This document shows positions 34,608-42,157 of a stretch of DNA of 64,000 nt, piece after piece. This stretch comes from an uncultured Chloroflexota bacterium (GTDB taxonomy: Bacteria > Chloroflexota > Chloroflexia > Chloroflexales > Roseiflexaceae): the NCBI GenBank assembly GCA_937876225.1, contig CALFIC010000151.1, forward strand, positions 1 to 64,000, given 5' to 3'. Below the pieces are notes generated by a model. That model saw only the letters and a program-made list of their open reading frames with translations. It was not told the origin of the DNA and searched no databases. Position 1 is the stretch's first letter. The number at the start of each line of letters is the position of its first letter. The position numbers and the translations under genes are program-made.

Positions 34608-35618
34608 TTAGGCCTGCACCGTCATATATGGCTCAAAAAAGGCTTCGATGTGGCTCCGGGCTGCCCCCACCGAATCAGCGCGATGCACCGATTCGCGCAA
34701 TTTGGCCGAATACGGCAAGTCCACCCCGAATTGGCCAATCAATTGTTTGATTTTGTTGAGCGCCATCCGTTCACCGGCGTCTTCGATCATCATATCGAGG
34801 TAGCGCAACATAAACTCACATTTGTCGCTGGGTTGCGGTTCAAACATCGCTTCGCCACGGCGCAACTGGGCAATTTGCATGAAAATCCACGGATTTTCCA
34901 TGGCACCACGCCCAATCATAATCCCGCTGGCGTTGTAGACCTCGAGGCGGCGCAGCGCTTCGGCGGCATCTTTGACATCACCCGAGCCCAGCACCGGGAT
35001 TTTGACCACCTCACGCACTTCACGCACCCGACTCCAATCGGCAGTACCGGTATAGAGCTGGGCACGGGTACGGGGATGCAACGCCAAGGCCTTGACCCCG
35101 GCGGCTTCGGCCATGCGCGCCGTATCGAGGTAGTTGAGCGAATTATCATCCCAACCAGCCCGGTACTTAAGGGTGACCGGGATTTGCACGGCAGCAATCA
35201 CGGCCTTGATGAGCGCTTCCATTTTGCACAAATCTTTGAGCAACGCCGAACCATGGCCACCGCCCGTGACTTTGGGCGACGGACAACCACAGTTGATGTC
35301 GAGGATGTCGGCACCCAGTTGCTCGACCGTTTTGGCGGCACTCGCCACCAAATCAGGGTCGTTGCCACTGAGTTGCATGGTAATGGGGCGCTCTTCGGGC
35401 ATAAACTCGAGCTGGTTGTGGCGCGAGCGGGCCCGCGGGCTGACGCTAGCCGCATTGGTCATCTCGCTCGACACCAGACCACAGCCACCAAGGCTCAAAA
35501 TCGTGCGCCGAAAGACGCTGTCGGTCACCCCTACCATCGGCGCCAATACGATATTGGGGGAAATACGAATATGCCCGACGTAATATTCATTGGCTAAATT
35601 TTGATATACACTAGACAT
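34608..35618 (-). CDS. dus: tRNA-dihydrouridine synthase
   Basis: The 336-residue TIM-barrel flavoenzyme reduces uridines in tRNA. It shows LAPMVGVTDSVFRR, the catalytic cysteine in DINCGCPSPKV (Cys112), the LKYRAGWDD lysine, the ALHPRTRAQLYTG FMN-phosphate motif, and GSGDVKDAAEAL and IGRGAMENPWIF. It looks closest to DusB-type enzymes. The ATG at 35618 follows GGGAG; the longer frame to 35681 has no ribosome site. TATACT at about 35667-35672 (minus) is a probable -10. Confidence 0.93.
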   Translation of the reverse strand: MSSVYQNLANEYYVGHIRISPNIVLAPMVGVTDSVFRRTILSLGGCGLVSSEMTNAASVSPRARSRHNQLEFMPEERPITMQLSGNDPDLVASAAKTVEQLGADILDINCGCPSPKVTGGGHGSALLKDLCKMEALIKAVIAAVQIPVTLKYRAGWDDNSLNYLDTARMAEAAGVKALALHPRTRAQLYTGTADWSRVREVREVVKIPVLGSGDVKDAAEALRRLEVYNASGIMIGRGAMENPWIFMQIAQLRRGEAMFEPQPSDKCEFMLRYLDMMIEDAGERMALNKIKQLIGQFGVDLPYSAKLRESVHRADSVGAARSHIEAFFEPYMTVQA

Positions 35619-35720
35619 AGAACTATTCTCCCTACGGTCCATCAATTCATCCGTTTTTATCACTGCATAGTAGTATACCAAACTGCGTATTTTTTATTAC
35701 AATCCCACTATTCTTTTTGA

Positions 35721-36917
35721 ATGAAAACCGAGCCATTTATGCCAGCACTCGCCCCCGCCCAACATGAAATGGTTGCCATTGCGAAAGAAGTCGCAGCCCA
35801 GATTGCGCCACAGGCCGACGCCTACGATCGCACCGGCACCTTCCCCACGCCGTTTTATCAACTCCTGCACCAATCGGGCTATTTAGGCTTTGTGGTGCCT
35901 CGTGAGTTTGGTGGCCGCGGTGCCTCGCTCTACGATATGGTGCTCTGCCAAGAAGAATTGGCCAAAGGGTGTGGCTCGACCGCTATGGCCGTCGATATGA
36001 CCATCCATGTCATCGGCCGGATCGGCGAAATGCGCAACTATCCGGCAGCTATTTTTGCTGATATCTGCCACGACATCGTCCAAAACGGCGCCTTGATTAA
36101 TGCTGTCGCCAGCGAAAAAGAATTGGGCAGCCCGTCACGTGGCGGCCTGCCCAATTCCACTGCCACCTGGGATGGTAGCCAATGGCGCATCAACGGCCAC
36201 AAGTTGTTTGTGAGCATGGCGCCCGCCCTTAATTATCTGATTACCGCGGTGGCCTTGCCGGTGAGTGCCGAAATGCCCAACGGCGGCACCGCCAACGCAA
36301 TTGTGCGGGGCGGCAGCGCCGGAATCACGATCGTCGATACCTGGGCCGACGCCTTGGCGCTGCGGAGTAGTGGTAGCGGCGATGTGGTCTATGACGATGT
36401 AGCGGTGGATGATGCCTGGCTAATCGATCGCAAAGCGCTGGGGAGTCCATCCCCCGTCGAGCCACCCACCGGTATGGCCTGGTTTGCCCTCACACTGGCG
36501 GCCGTCTATTTGGGCATCGGACAAGCGGCGCTCGATGCCGTCGTCCATTACGCCAAAACCCGCATCCCCACCGCCTTGGGCAAGCCCATCGCCACCTTGC
36601 CGTTGATTCAACGACGCCTCGGCGAAGCTAGCATCCCTTTGCAGACGGCTCGCGCCCTGCTCCACGACGTGGCGGCCACCTGGAGCAACGACCCGGCAGC
36701 CCGCCTGACCCTCGGACCCCGCATCGCCGCCGCAAAATACGCCGCCACCAATGCAGCGGTAGTCGCCACCGACCACGCCTTGCGGGCAGCGGGTGGCTTT
36801 GGGATTACCCGCGACCTACCCCTCGAACGCTTTTTCCGCGATGCTCGCGCTGGCCTCACCCACCCACCCAACGACGACGCCGCCCTCGAAATGGTGGGTC
36901 GCGGCCTCACCCAATAA
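35721..36917 (+). CDS. Acyl-CoA dehydrogenase family protein lacking the usual catalytic Glu
   Basis: The 398-residue protein has the three-part acyl-CoA dehydrogenase fold: N-terminal helices with GFVVPREFGGRGAS, a middle beta domain with ASEKELGSPSRGG and INGHKLFVSM, and C-terminal helices with AAGGFGITRDLPLERFFRDAR. In classical enzymes the FRD segment is followed by YEGT with the catalytic glutamate; here the sequence is AGLTHPPNDDAALE. This variant is seen in acyl-CoA-dehydrogenase-like proteins of uncertain reaction, including flavin monooxygenase-like members. No good ribosome site separates the ATG at 35721 from that at 35739. It is divergent from dus. Confidence 0.82.
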   Translation: MKTEPFMPALAPAQHEMVAIAKEVAAQIAPQADAYDRTGTFPTPFYQLLHQSGYLGFVVPREFGGRGASLYDMVLCQEELAKGCGSTAMAVDMTIHVIGRIGEMRNYPAAIFADICHDIVQNGALINAVASEKELGSPSRGGLPNSTATWDGSQWRINGHKLFVSMAPALNYLITAVALPVSAEMPNGGTANAIVRGGSAGITIVDTWADALALRSSGSGDVVYDDVAVDDAWLIDRKALGSPSPVEPPTGMAWFALTLAAVYLGIGQAALDAVVHYAKTRIPTALGKPIATLPLIQRRLGEASIPLQTARALLHDVAATWSNDPAARLTLGPRIAAAKYAATNAAVVATDHALRAAGGFGITRDLPLERFFRDARAGLTHPPNDDAALEMVGRGLTQ

Positions 36918-36940
36918 TGCAGCGTGCTGTTAGCACGCAC

Positions 36941-36960
36941 GTGCAGGGCATGCCCTGCAC
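36941..36960. repeat. Perfect 20-bp palindrome, left copy
   Basis: GTGCAGGGCATGCCCTGCAC is its own reverse complement. It is preceded by CGCAC and followed by CCCAA. A second version with matched changes in both arms occurs at 38603-38622 on the other side of the pentapeptide gene. Confidence 0.95.
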
Positions 36961-37104
36961 CCCAAATCATCCTATCGCCTCGCATAGGGCACGCAGAGGG
37001 CGCAGAGACCGCACCGCCAACGTCATTCCATGCCGGGTGTTGGCACCCGTAGCGTGGAATCTCCGTGGCTTGCCAGAGGATACTCGTGTGGCTCACGCGG
37101 CGGC

Positions 37105-37128
37105 ATTTTCAATTTTCAATTTTCAATT
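37105..37128. repeat. ATTTTCA heptamer repeat
   Basis: Three perfect ATTTTCA units plus ATT. It is related to the CCATTTT array at the left window edge and to a degenerate copy at 38648-38666. Confidence 0.9.
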
Positions 37129-37286
37129 CCTACTTCATTTTGTCATATTTATTTTTTAACTAATACTCAATATCGTAAAAATAACAACATTTTATCATTA
37201 AAATCACTACAAAACATTACACTTTACAACGGTTAAAAGTAGTAATTAATGATATAGTTAATAAACAAAATTCTCAACCCACAAAC

Positions 37287-38579
37287 ATGTGTAACGAGTT
37301 TTTTATTGATGCCGCCATCGCAAACAGTTCAGATTGCACTGCGCGCGGCATAGGCGTCGATTTGAGTGCGTGCAATCTCACCCGTGCCAATCTCAGCGGT
37401 ATCGATCTCACCCGTGCCGATCTCAGCGGGGCCATTCTCACCCGTGCCAATCTCAAAGGTACCATTCTCGAAAATGCTACTCTTGGGACAATAACGGATA
37501 GTAACGATAATTATATCATTACCAACCTCGACCATGCCAATCTCAGCAATGCCATTCTCATCCATGCCATATTCCCATTTGCCAATCTTACCGGTGCCAA
37601 TCTCACCGGTGTCGATATCACCCGTGCTGATTTCTACAGTGCCAATCTCAGCGGTGCCAATCTCAGCGGTGCCATTTTCAATCATACCGGGCTACAGAAT
37701 ACCAATCTTACCGGTGCCAATCTCACCGGTGTTGATCTCAGCGGTGCTAGGTGGAAAAATACGACGTGTCCCGATGGGTCAAACAGCGACACGAACGGGT
37801 TGCATGCCTGTGTTGCCCTACCCGCCGTCGTTGATCCCACCACCCCCAATCAATGTAACCTAAGCGGTAGCCATGCTAGTGGCTGTACGTTAATCGGTGC
37901 CGATTTAACCGGCAAGGATTTGAACGATGCCGACTTTACCGGTATCGATTTGCATGATGCTGATTTGAGCCTTGGCAGTCACCGCAACACTAATTTGTCG
38001 AACACCAACCTCAGTAATGCCAACTTTGTCTATAGTGTGCTGGACGGCACGCGCTTCACCGGCGCCAACCTCGATGGTGCCAATCTACAAAACACCTCAC
38101 TCATCGGCATCTCGTCGGGTGGCATTACCGGCACCAACATCTTGTTGCCCCTGGCGTGGCAACTAACAGGTGGCTACTTGGTCGGGCCATCCGCCAACCT
38201 AAGTAACGCCCAACTCGCCAATGCCGATCTCAACCACGCCCAATTGATGTACGCCCAGCTGACAAACGGTAATTTGGCCGGTAGCAATCTAGCCGGCAGT
38301 GATTTACGGGGTGCGGACATGCGCGGTGCCGATTTGAATGGTACCAATTTAACAGGTGCCACTCTGATGTGGAGCAATTTGTCGTGGGTCAATCTGAGTA
38401 ACGCCAATTTGACTGGTGCCAATCTAAGTGGCGCCAATCTAAGTGGCGCCAACTTCCATGGTGCCAATCTCACCGGCGTCGATTTGACAGGGGCAGATTT
38501 CACCGGCGTCATCTGGCAAAACACCATTTGCCCCGACGGCACGAATAGCGATTTCCACGGCCAAACCTGTGTGAAGTAG
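37287..38579 (+). CDS. Pentapeptide-repeat protein
   Basis: The 430-residue protein is almost wholly A(D/N)LXX pentapeptide repeats in three blocks (about 25-155, 190-285 and 305-415), predicted to fold as right-handed quadrilateral beta-helices. Blocks one and three both end in a W-K/Q-N-T-x-CPDG(S/T)NSD cap with a nearby second cysteine. At DNA level the first block is built from near-identical 15-bp units, suggesting slippage expansion. There is no signal peptide. Known relatives range from gyrase-protecting proteins to structural proteins; function here is unknown. The start ATG at 37287 has no ribosome site, the upstream DNA is unusually AT-rich, and flanking palindromes suggest a separately acquired segment. 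Confidence 0.85.
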   Translation: MCNEFFIDAAIANSSDCTARGIGVDLSACNLTRANLSGIDLTRADLSGAILTRANLKGTILENATLGTITDSNDNYIITNLDHANLSNAILIHAIFPFANLTGANLTGVDITRADFYSANLSGANLSGAIFNHTGLQNTNLTGANLTGVDLSGARWKNTTCPDGSNSDTNGLHACVALPAVVDPTTPNQCNLSGSHASGCTLIGADLTGKDLNDADFTGIDLHDADLSLGSHRNTNLSNTNLSNANFVYSVLDGTRFTGANLDGANLQNTSLIGISSGGITGTNILLPLAWQLTGGYLVGPSANLSNAQLANADLNHAQLMYAQLTNGNLAGSNLAGSDLRGADMRGADLNGTNLTGATLMWSNLSWVNLSNANLTGANLSGANLSGANFHGANLTGVDLTGADFTGVIWQNTICPDGTNSDFHGQTCVK

Positions 38580-38602
38580 TCTGTGCACCCCCACAATCGC
38601 AC

Positions 38603-38622
38603 GTGCGGGGCATGCCCCGCAC
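38603..38622. repeat. Perfect 20-bp palindrome, right copy
   Basis: GTGCGGGGCATGCCCCGCAC is self-complementary. It differs from the left copy by one base in each arm, and the two changes compensate each other. The shared context CGCAC before and CCCAA after it is kept. Confidence 0.95.
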
Positions 38623-38647
38623 CCCAATCCACCTCGTGCGCCCATCT

Positions 38648-38666
38648 CCATTTTCAATTTTTCATT
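38648..38666. repeat. Degenerate ATTTTCA repeat
   Basis: CCATTTTCAATTTTTCATT matches the heptamer at 37105-37128 with one inserted T. It follows the right palindrome as the other follows the left one. Confidence 0.7.
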
Positions 38667-38717
38667 CACACGACAATCCCCCCTACCCAATTTTTGGGTA
38701 GGGGGGATTGTCGTGTG
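38667..38717. terminator. Exceptionally long bidirectional hairpin
   Basis: A perfect 24-bp stem (arms 38667-38690 and 38694-38717) closes a TTT loop between the pentapeptide gene and the convergent threonine aldolase gene. The core is CCCCCCTACCCAA with its complement. The stop codon of the aldolase begins four bases away. Confidence 0.85.
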
Positions 38718-38720
38718 TGA

Positions 38721-39803
38721 TTAACGATATGCGCCCTCGACGGCCTGACTGCCACCACTGGCGGGTTGGCTCATCAAAGTGCGGAATACTTCCAATGTCG
38801 CTTCGATATGGTTGCTATCAATCCCGTAGTGGGTCACGGCACGGATGCTATTTGCGCCAAAGCCCCCTACCAAAATCCCATGTGCTTTCAGTTGACCAAT
38901 CAAGGCACCCAAATCCCGACCATCGGTAATCGACAAGACCACGATGTCGGTTTGGACTTTGCTCATATCAACAGCGATGCCGGGGATGGTCGCTAAGCCC
39001 GCGGCCAAGATGCGGGCATTGACATGGTCTTCTGCCAGGCGATCGACCATCTCTGTGATGGCCACAATCCCCGCCGCAGCGATAATCCCGGCTTGGCGCA
39101 TGCCGCCCCCCAACATTTTGCGCAGGCGGCGCGCTTTGCGAATCAACTCGGCATCGCCTGCCAAAATCGAGCCAATCGGCGCAGATAAGCCTTTTGACAT
39201 ACAAAACTGCACGCTATCGACATGTTGCGTGATTTCTTTGATATCGACGCCCAATGCCACGGCCGCATTAAAGACCCGCGCACCATCAAGGTGCACCTTG
39301 AGGTCGTTGGCGTGAGCGAGTTTTTTGACTTCAGCCATGTAACTAGGCGCAACTACCACGCCACCACAGCCGCCATGGCTGTTTTCGAGGCAGACTAAGC
39401 GGGTCAAGGCCGCATGCGGATTTTCGCGGTCACGGATAGCGCCTGCAATCGCCGCCAACGGCATTTCGCCGGCATCCGTATTGGCTACGGGGTGGTAGGC
39501 CACGCCACCGAGCACCGAAGCGCCACCGGCTTCGTGGTTGTAGATGTGGCATTTATCGCCGACGATGACTTCGTCACCCCGACCACAGTGCGCCAACACG
39601 CCACAAAAATTCCCCATGGTGCCGCTGGTAACCAGCAAGGCGGCTTCTTTGCCTACTTTGGCGGCAGCCAGTTTTTCGAGAGCATTGACGGTGGGATCAT
39701 CACCGTAGACGTCATCACCGAGGGCTGCATCAAAAATCGCTTGGCGCATAGCTGGTGACGGCAACGTCACGGTATCGCTCCGCAAATCAATCACGTTTGA
39801 CAT
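38721..39803 (-). CDS. ltaE: Low-specificity L-threonine aldolase
   Basis: The 360-residue PLP enzyme cleaves L-threonine/allo-threonine to glycine and acetaldehyde. It begins VIDLRSDTVTLPSPAMR, has GDDVYGDDPTVNALE, the PLP-stacking His region HIYNHEAGG, the Asp/Arg pair in VHLDGARVFNAA, and the Schiff-base lysine in CMSKGLSAPIGS (Lys204). The length fits the family. GGAG precedes the ATG, and a TATAAT lies about 33 bases upstream. It is divergent from the lacI-type gene. Confidence 0.94.
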   Translation of the reverse strand: MSNVIDLRSDTVTLPSPAMRQAIFDAALGDDVYGDDPTVNALEKLAAAKVGKEAALLVTSGTMGNFCGVLAHCGRGDEVIVGDKCHIYNHEAGGASVLGGVAYHPVANTDAGEMPLAAIAGAIRDRENPHAALTRLVCLENSHGGCGGVVVAPSYMAEVKKLAHANDLKVHLDGARVFNAAVALGVDIKEITQHVDSVQFCMSKGLSAPIGSILAGDAELIRKARRLRKMLGGGMRQAGIIAAAGIVAITEMVDRLAEDHVNARILAAGLATIPGIAVDMSKVQTDIVVLSITDGRDLGALIGQLKAHGILVGGFGANSIRAVTHYGIDSNHIEATLEVFRTLMSQPASGGSQAVEGAYR

Positions 39804-39834
39804 CTATTGGCTCCTTTGTGTGGGTAATGTCCCT

Positions 39835-39840
39835 ATTATA
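39835..39840 (-). promoter_or_regulatory. -10 box of the threonine aldolase gene
   Basis: TATAAT on the minus strand, about 32 bases upstream of the start codon; the -35 (TCAAGT at 17 bases) is weak and overlaps the lacI -35 on the other strand. Confidence 0.55.
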
Positions 39841-39859
39841 TACGCAATCCCACCGCCAC

Positions 39860-39888
39860 TTGACAAATCCCCTCGCTCTGCGTATTAT
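39860..39888 (+). promoter_or_regulatory. Promoter of the LacI-family gene
   Basis: A near-consensus sigma-70 promoter: TTGACA (39860-39865), 17-bp spacer, TATTAT (39883-39888). The transcript should start near 39895, inside the operator that follows. Confidence 0.85.
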
Positions 39889-39891
39889 TTA

Positions 39892-39905
39892 GTTAACCGT
39901 TTAAC
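39892..39905. promoter_or_regulatory. LacI-family operator
   Basis: GTTAACCGTTTAAC is an inverted repeat (6 of 7 positions) centred on CG, the hallmark of LacI-family sites. It covers the predicted transcription start, so binding of the encoded repressor would block its own transcription and probably that of the downstream ATPase gene. Confidence 0.75.
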
Positions 39906-39930
39906 CCCCCCACTACAGCAGACGAAACAC

Positions 39931-40956
39931 ATGGTCACGATACGTCAAGTAGCAGCCCATGCCGGCGTTTCTACCGCCACTGTTTCGTACGTATTAAACG
40001 GCCTCGGCTCGATTCCCGCCGAAACCCGGGCGCGGGTAATGGAATCAGTGGTAGCCCTCGATTACCAGCCGCGGCATGCGGCGCGGGCCTTGCGCGGACG
40101 CAGTCACACGCTGGGGATTTCGATGGCAAGTGGCTACGATCGCCTCGCCGATCCCGCCACCGCCGAGATTTTGGCAGGGATGGCCCACGCAGCCTCACGC
40201 CAAGGCCTCGCATTATTGCTGATGCCCATGAGTGACGACATCGCCAAAAGTTGTGTGGCCGTAGCCCGTAGTGGTCAAGTGGACGGAGTGATTGTCTGCG
40301 ATCCCCAGCCCGAAGACCCACGGCTGACGGCATTACAACATGCCGAAGTAGCCTGTGTGAGTATCGGTCCACAAGGGGATACCTGGGTCACCAGCGATAT
40401 CACGTTGGGCATGGGTCTGGCAGTGGCGCATCTGGTCGCGCTTGGTCATCGCCGGATTGCCTTGATTGCCCCCGATTTCGCCCTGGCCGCCAGTGATTGG
40501 TACGTCGACGGATTTTTGGCCGCCTTGGCCGATACCCAGCTCGAATTACTCGATGGTGGGATTGTCGCTAGCGGGCGCCGTGAAGCCGATGGTGAAGCGG
40601 CCATGGATGAGTTACTGGCCTTGCCAGATCCTCCCACTGCCGTGATTGCCGCCAGTGACGAGTTGGCCTATGGCGCAATGCGTGCCATCCGGGATGCCGG
40701 ATTGGTTGTGGGGCGCGATGTCTCCCTGATGGGCTTCGACGATTTACCGCCAGCAGCCTATTTGCAACCACCACTCACCACCATCCGCCAACCACGTTTT
40801 GCGATTGGCGTCGCAGCTGTCCAACTGCTGGTAGCCCAGATTGGGCACACCAATCCAGCCGAGTCCACCCAGTCTTTACCACCCACATTGCTGGTACGGG
40901 GCAGTACCGGGTTGGTTCCCCCCACGGTTATTGCGCATTTGTCGCCTGACAAATGA
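39931..40956 (+). CDS. LacI family transcriptional regulator
   Basis: The 341-residue protein has the N-terminal LacI helix-turn-helix TIRQVAAHAGVSTATVSYVLNG (the hinge helix follows, with YQPRHAARALRGR) and a periplasmic-binding-protein-like effector domain ending FDDLPPAAYLQPPLTTIRQP. It should sense a sugar or derivative. The ATG at 39931 starts the DNA-binding domain; the frame open upstream crosses the promoter. It overlooks a sugar-ABC ATPase gene 34 bases downstream, which suggests control of sugar uptake. Confidence 0.92.
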   Translation: MVTIRQVAAHAGVSTATVSYVLNGLGSIPAETRARVMESVVALDYQPRHAARALRGRSHTLGISMASGYDRLADPATAEILAGMAHAASRQGLALLLMPMSDDIAKSCVAVARSGQVDGVIVCDPQPEDPRLTALQHAEVACVSIGPQGDTWVTSDITLGMGLAVAHLVALGHRRIALIAPDFALAASDWYVDGFLAALADTQLELLDGGIVASGRREADGEAAMDELLALPDPPTAVIAASDELAYGAMRAIRDAGLVVGRDVSLMGFDDLPPAAYLQPPLTTIRQPRFAIGVAAVQLLVAQIGHTNPAESTQSLPPTLLVRGSTGLVPPTVIAHLSPDK

Positions 40957-40990
40957 TTGATTTATTTATTTACCAATGGAGGTAATGAAC

Positions 40991-42094
40991 ATGGCAGGGA
41001 TTAAGTTCGATCACGTATGGAAGCGCTTCGGCGACTTTTCGGCCCTCAAAGACCTCAACATCGAAATCAACGACCAAGAATTCCTGGTGTTGGTCGGTCC
41101 TTCGGGTTGTGGCAAAACCACCGCCTTGCGCTGCTTGGCCGGTCTCGAAGAAATCACCGAAGGTGGCATCTACATCGGCGACCGCAACGTCACCGACGTG
41201 CCCCCCAAGGACCGCGACATCGCCATGGTGTTCCAGAGCTATGCGCTCTACCCCCACATGTCGGTCTATGACAACATGGCCTTTGGTCTCAAATTGCGCA
41301 AAACCCCCAAAGACGAAATCGATCGCCGCGTCAAAGAGTCCGCCGAAATGTTGGCCATCGGGCATTTGCTCGACCGCAAACCCAAGGCCCTTTCGGGTGG
41401 TCAACGCCAACGTGTCGCCTTGGGTCGCGCCATTGTGCGTAACCCGGCCGTCTTCTTGATGGACGAGCCCTTGTCCAACCTCGACGCCAAATTGCGCGTG
41501 CAAACCCGCGCCGAAATTTCGAAGTTGCACCAACGCCTCAAGACCACCTTCATCTATGTGACCCACGACCAGACCGAAGCCATGACGATGGGTACCCGCA
41601 TCGCCGTCATGAAGGATGGCGTGTTGCAACAACTCGACACCCCCCAGAACCTGTACGACAACCCCGCCAACATGTTCGTGGCCGGCTTCATTGGTTCACC
41701 ATCAATGAACTTCTTCGAAGCCACCGTCGGTCGTGGCAATGGTGGCCTCGTCGTCGACATGGGTCCCTTCAACTTGCCCGTGCCTGCCAGCCATGCCGCC
41801 CAACTTGATGCCTATGTGGGCAAGCAAGTCTACTTCGGTATCCGCCCCGAAAACATCCATGACGCCCACTACGTCCCCCGTGGCGTCGAAGAAAACGCCG
41901 TCATGAAGGCCAACGTCACCGTACGCGAACCCCTCGGTAGCGAAGTCTATGCCTTCGTCGAAAACGGCGGCAAAGAAATGGTCAGCCGCCTCGACCCCCG
42001 TACCAGTGCCGCCATTGGCCAAGGCATTGACCTCGTGGTCGATATGTCCAAGCTCCACGTCTTTGATCGCGACAGCGAAAAAGCCATCATCTGA
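40991..42094 (+). CDS. Sugar ABC transporter ATPase (MalK/MsmK/UgpC type)
   Basis: The 367-residue ATPase has Walker A GPSGCGKTT, Q-loop VFQSYALYPHMSVYDN, signature LSGGQRQRVALGRAI, Walker B VFLMDEPLSNLD and H-loop VTHDQTEAM, followed by a TOBE-type C-terminal regulatory domain. This is the carbohydrate CUT1 subfamily. No permease or binding-protein gene is nearby, so it may be a shared ATPase serving several sugar transporters, as MsmK/MsmX do. The ATG at 40991 is eight bases after GGAGG. The gene uses a narrow, C-ending codon set, which hints at high expression. Confidence 0.93.
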   Translation: MAGIKFDHVWKRFGDFSALKDLNIEINDQEFLVLVGPSGCGKTTALRCLAGLEEITEGGIYIGDRNVTDVPPKDRDIAMVFQSYALYPHMSVYDNMAFGLKLRKTPKDEIDRRVKESAEMLAIGHLLDRKPKALSGGQRQRVALGRAIVRNPAVFLMDEPLSNLDAKLRVQTRAEISKLHQRLKTTFIYVTHDQTEAMTMGTRIAVMKDGVLQQLDTPQNLYDNPANMFVAGFIGSPSMNFFEATVGRGNGGLVVDMGPFNLPVPASHAAQLDAYVGKQVYFGIRPENIHDAHYVPRGVEENAVMKANVTVREPLGSEVYAFVENGGKEMVSRLDPRTSAAIGQGIDLVVDMSKLHVFDRDSEKAII

Positions 42095-42114
42095 TTTGTG
42101 GCGTAATATCACAC

Positions 42115-42152
42115 AAAAGAGCCGAGACCGCTTCTGCGGTCTCGGCTCTTTT
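42115..42152. terminator. Bidirectional terminator
   Basis: A perfect 17-bp stem (AAAAGAGCCGAGACCGC) with a TTCT loop and an inbuilt TTTT end, between the convergent ATPase and lipoprotein genes. Confidence 0.92.
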
Positions 42153-42157
42153 ATTGC

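Larger units (their letters stand above)
36918..37286. other. Structured intergenic region left of the pentapeptide-repeat gene
   Basis: No gene is visible in these 369 bases. From left to right there is a 7-bp hairpin (36922-36938), a perfect 20-bp palindrome (36941-36960), a CGCAGAG-type direct repeat near 36990, a compound hairpin in about 37024-37060 (ATTCCA and CGGGTG arms), three ATTTTCA heptamers (37105-37128), and a very AT-rich 150 bases leading to the start codon. The AT-rich part presumably holds the promoter, but no strong hexamer pair was found. Confidence 0.7.

Noticed and set aside
34038..35597. A 519-codon plus-strand frame across the Gfo/Idh and dus genes
   Set aside because: Antisense to two well-supported enzymes; composition is that of a mirror frame.
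36918..37100. A structured non-coding RNA gene
   Set aside because: Several hairpins are present, but I recognise no known RNA family, promoter or terminator for it.
37105..37128. Possible CRISPR array
   Set aside because: Units are 7 bp without spacers; no cas genes are present in the window.
37329..37685. 118-codon minus-strand frame in the pentapeptide gene
   Set aside because: It is a by-product of the 15-bp DNA repeat, which reads as a repeat in every frame.
36922..38717. Insertion sequence or MITE with terminal inverted repeats
   Set aside because: The two palindromes are the same dyad on both sides, not a pair of inverted ends, and no target duplication or transposase was found. A REP-like interpretation is kept as a finding instead.
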